Assembly (NCBI RefSeq): GCF_017497975.1
Contig: NZ_JAGDEL010000014.1
Coordinates: 62,001-126,000, forward strand
Reading direction: 5' to 3'
DNA from: Metabacillus bambusae
GTDB taxonomy: Bacteria > Bacillota > Bacilli > Bacillales > Bacillaceae
Length of the DNA stretch: 64,000 nt
The position numbers and the translations under genes are program-made. A model generated the notes under the pieces. That model worked only from the letters and a program-made list of their open reading frames with translations, was not told where the DNA came from and did no database searches. The first letter of the stretch is position 1. The number at the start of each line of letters is the position of its first letter. This document shows, in pieces, positions 62,701 through 64,000 of this stretch.

Positions 62701-63490
62701 TTTCATTTGAACGAAAAATTAATGTTCCTACAGCCTTTTTATCTTTTACAATAACATCTGCTTCATAATTGAAATTCGTAACAGATGTATGTGATACAGC
62801 ATAAATATTTTCTTCCGATTCAGCTGTACCAACTAATCCTTCTGCAGATGTAGTCCATTTACCTTCTTCCATTTTCCAATCTGTTAGATTTGTTCGGACC
62901 TCATATACGGACACTTTACTAAAGGTTGCTGTCCCATTATCAACATGAAAGCCTGTAACTCCTTTTGAATATCGTGAATCCTTTACATTCAAAATCATTT
63001 TTTCATTTAAGAATACTTTAATAGCAGGTCCATCAGCAATTATTTTTAATTGATAGCTAACATCCGTTTCAATTTCTTTATTGATAGGCTTTCCTACATT
63101 TAAACCAGTTTTAATATCAACTAATTGAATTTTATTCTTTTTTGGTTCTAAGCTAAGCATATATCCACCTATGCCTGCTTGATCCGCTCGAAATACAATG
63201 GAACCTAACGCCCCAGGTGTAGAATTGTCGATCATTACATTTGCTTCATAGACAAAATTACTCCCAACCTCGGTAGTTGTTAAGTTAATTGCAGGTTGTT
63301 TCTTTCCACTTTTGCCTCTGATATCACCGCTTGATTCTTTCGACCAAGTACCCGATATAGGTAAATAACCGAATATAGCAGCTTTATGTTCAGATGCCGT
63401 AACTTGAAGATGACTATCAATATATAAAGCTGAGAAAACGAATACGATTAGCAAAGCTAATTTAATAACATTTGATTTCTTATTTTTCAT
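59747..63490 (-). CDS. Secreted GH32 fructanase with three CBM66-like modules, Big2 and ricin-type domains
   Basis: A 1247-residue secreted protein; the signal peptide is about 1-33. Three repeats (39-198, 200-357, 360-519), each with a W...G.W opening, a YEADV-type strand, VFRA/IFRS and a G(F/L)H..NG.A.F end, resemble CBM66, the levan-binding module at the C-terminus of B. subtilis SacC. GH32 follows (about 525-1000): nucleophile Asp543 in GSASDPNGLVYY (not WMNDPNG), WDFRDPKVVW, and VWECPDFFQLP. A Big2-like Ig domain (about 1022-1100) and a ricin-type trefoil (about 1105-1240, with EQVWNI, NQQWRI, SQKWKL) end the chain. I expect an extracellular exo-levanase held on polymer by its binding modules. 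It precedes the RAT-controlled genes and has a cre site. Confidence 0.9.
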   Translation of the reverse strand: MKNKKSNVIKLALLIVFVFSALYIDSHLQVTASEHKAAIFGYLPISGTWSKESSGDIRGKSGKKQPAINLTTTEVGSNFVYEANVMIDNSTPGALGSIVFRADQAGIGGYMLSLEPKKNKIQLVDIKTGLNVGKPINKEIETDVSYQLKIIADGPAIKVFLNEKMILNVKDSRYSKGVTGFHVDNGTATFSKVSVYEVRTNLTDWKMEEGKWTTSAEGLVGTAESEENIYAVSHTSVTNFNYEADVIVKDKKAVGTLIFRSNETGLQAYGLQIDPKTDRIRLYDTEQNKEIANSNVSIESGNLYHIRVKAEGTSLYVYWQNNSEPVISIDDDVYTEGFLGLHASNGSVVFQNIEISEMNTNLDGWVSYNGEWAPHLEGMEGVSSGANNTYRVAETTKTDFVLEGDLKVDADTAYGTAGLVFRANSDATRGYMLTIDPNLNNIRLLDLNGDRTVGMVDRNVELGKTYHFEVHAKGSNIMVYVDGFADPVINVKDTAYSNGKFGLNVHNGTAYFQNVYATSFDDYYTELYRPQYHFTQARGSASDPNGLVYYEGEYHLFHQDGGKWAHAVSTDLVHWKRLPIAIPWNEMGHAWSGSAVVDNENVSGLFNEEGSGLIAYYTSFNPAKHNGDQKIGVAYSRDKGRTWEFYDGNPIIPNIGEFYGGEGWDFRDPKVVWDEDHKQWVMVVSGGDHIRFFTSKDLLNWELIESFGYGKYVRGGVWECPDFFQLPVDGDENNKKWVLSISTGANLNTNGSDSEYFVGTFDGKRFVSDHPEGFLLKNEYGKEMYAAMSFSDIPASDGRRISLGWMSNWDYPFSFPTSPWQGQMSIPRELTLKTVPEEGVRMLQNPIEELEKLRGPAFSRSNRIVKMNDPNLLSDLNGSAYEIVAEFELPKDNGTEEFGFRLRESEDQKTVVGYNVTDSKMFFDRSESGEIDFSENFTTYHETTIKPNNKRVKMRIYVDESSVEVFGNDGQAVFSNVVFPDGASDGMSFYTKGGNVKIVSLNVYPLAGIWKDESYEGTSPNKVVMDHSKLELRIGQSHRLSTSILPRSAKNQKIKWQTSNPTIAEVEKFDESSADIKVVGYGRATISAIANNGKVIGTTVVESKTSFKIVEDNSGKALTVDGTSNGSKVKIRPKSGTLEQVWNIEGEPSGIYKVLSQKSNKVLDASGTSNGDDVQIWEYFGYDNQQWRITDNWDGTVTFNVVNSGKALEVPDRKIEDGTVVEINEFNSEASQKWKLIEVPLSIQEKK

Positions 63491-63510
63491 TTAATCACAT
63501 CCCATATATA

Positions 63511-63524
63511 TTTAAGCGCTTTCA
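63511..63524. promoter_or_regulatory. cre-like site at the CBM66-GH32 gene
   Basis: The minus strand reads TGAAAGCGCTTAAA, 12 to 13 of 14 consensus positions. It lies about 20 bases before the gene start. Confidence 0.65.
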
Positions 63525-63537
63525 AAATTGATGATAA

Positions 63538-63572
63538 AAAAAGGATTGAAGGTGAAATTTACGTCAATCCCA
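63538..63572 (-). terminator. Terminator after the fructokinase gene
   Basis: GGATTGA and TCAATCC pair around about 14 bases; on the minus strand seven T follow. Confidence 0.85.
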
Positions 63573-63587
63573 AATTTTTTATTTTTT

Positions 63588-63998
63588 CTAGCTAAAATGT
63601 AGGCTGTTTATAGGCCTTACCTGATCGGAATAACTTTTATCAAATGAAGGGATTGCAGAAATTGCCCCTACTTTCGTACAAACAATCGCTCCTACTTTGT
63701 TACTGAAAGAAATTATCTTTTTTAAATGTTCAAAGTTATTTCCAATGTTTTGTGGATCTCCTACTTTTGCTAACTGAAAAAGGGTTGCTCCTACAAATGC
63801 ATCTCCAGCTCCCGTTGAATCTATTGATTGGACGTTGAAACTTGGAACTATGTCATGTTCCACTCCGTTAGAAATCAAGGTTCCAGCTTTCCCTAGAGTA
63901 ACTGCGATAACACCTGCTCCAAATTTATGGAGTTTGTTAAGGCCTTCTACTACATCCTTTTTTCCAGAAATTATTTTTAGTTCATCATCACTTACTTT
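63588..63998 (-). CDS. PfkB-family fructokinase, 3' part (5' end beyond the window)
   Basis: The C-terminal 136 residues of a ribokinase/PfkB-family sugar kinase. The frame is open to the right edge, so the gene continues past 64000. AGVIAVTLGKAGTLIS and the signature DSTGAGDAFVGATLFQL, which carries the catalytic-base Asp and the anion hole, identify the family. In this setting it should make fructose-6-phosphate from the fructose released by the fructanases. It ends with its own terminator before the CBM66-GH32 gene. Other PfkB sugars (ribose, KDG) cannot be excluded from this part alone. Confidence 0.85.
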   Translation of the reverse strand, partial: KVSDDELKIISGKKDVVEGLNKLHKFGAGVIAVTLGKAGTLISNGVEHDIVPSFNVQSIDSTGAGDAFVGATLFQLAKVGDPQNIGNNFEHLKKIISFSNKVGAIVCTKVGAISAIPSFDKSYSDQVRPINSLHFS

Positions 63999-64000
63999 TA

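Noticed and set aside
1-64000. CRISPR array, prophage or antiphage system
   Set aside because: No regularly spaced short repeats, integrase, capsid or defence-type genes were seen.

Overview
The window reads as a low-GC Firmicute of the Bacillaceae type. The signs are a Spo0E-like sporulation phosphatase, an SR1P-like peptide gene, CcpA-type cre sites, strong AAGGGGG ribosome binding sites with frequent TTG/GTG starts, a YesMN-type two-component system, and leader RNAs of the Bacillus subtilis sacB type. No rRNA, complete tRNA, CRISPR array, prophage or origin was seen. Nearly all genes lie on the minus strand; the exceptions are a LysR regulator and a diguanylate cyclase.

Layout, left to right. 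(1) 1-4320: pectin/arabinan side-chain genes: two decayed GH43 genes, GH88, a Spo0E-like gene and a GH28-like beta-helix enzyme. (2) 4321-5753: gene-poor, with a decayed IS3-family transposase. (3) 5754-8326: ketone-body use, scoA-scoB plus a thiolase broken by three lesions, divergent from a LysR regulator; then a PAS-GGDEF protein. (4) 11369-24076: tpx and a sugar or sugar-acid catabolic region with two paralogous TRAP transporters (DctP/Q/M), a zinc alcohol dehydrogenase, an SDR, RpiB, a split transketolase, an SR1P-like peptide gene and a GntR/FCD regulator. One operator, near ACTTGTATACTAAGT, recurs at the promoters of all these units, including tpx. (5) 24877-30419: a third TRAP transporter co-transcribed with a YesM-like kinase and YesN-like regulator, flanked by two copies of a terminator plus tRNA-3'-like repeat. 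(6) 30740-64000: a large fructan island.

The fructan island holds five GH32 genes carrying six GH32 modules, three tandem GH68 fructosyltransferases, an oligosaccharide ABC importer without its ATPase plus an orphan second binding protein, two LacI regulators with clear operators, a sucrose-type PTS EIIBC with its SacT/SacY-like antiterminator, and the 3' part of a fructokinase gene at the right edge. Two genes (a GH68 and a LamG-GH32) have RAT/terminator leaders that the antiterminator should read. Three GH32 modules belong to an unusual subgroup: WMNEPHAP replaces WMNDPNG and WELP replaces WECPD, and each follows a LamG domain. One of these sits in a 1839-codon protein that also carries an ordinary GH32 module; another has no signal peptide and lies beside the orphan binding protein. 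I infer a system that builds polymer from sucrose (GH68), trims or rearranges it outside the cell, imports oligofructans and finishes them inside, with sucrose also entering by PTS. Cyclic fructan metabolism is a specific untested possibility.
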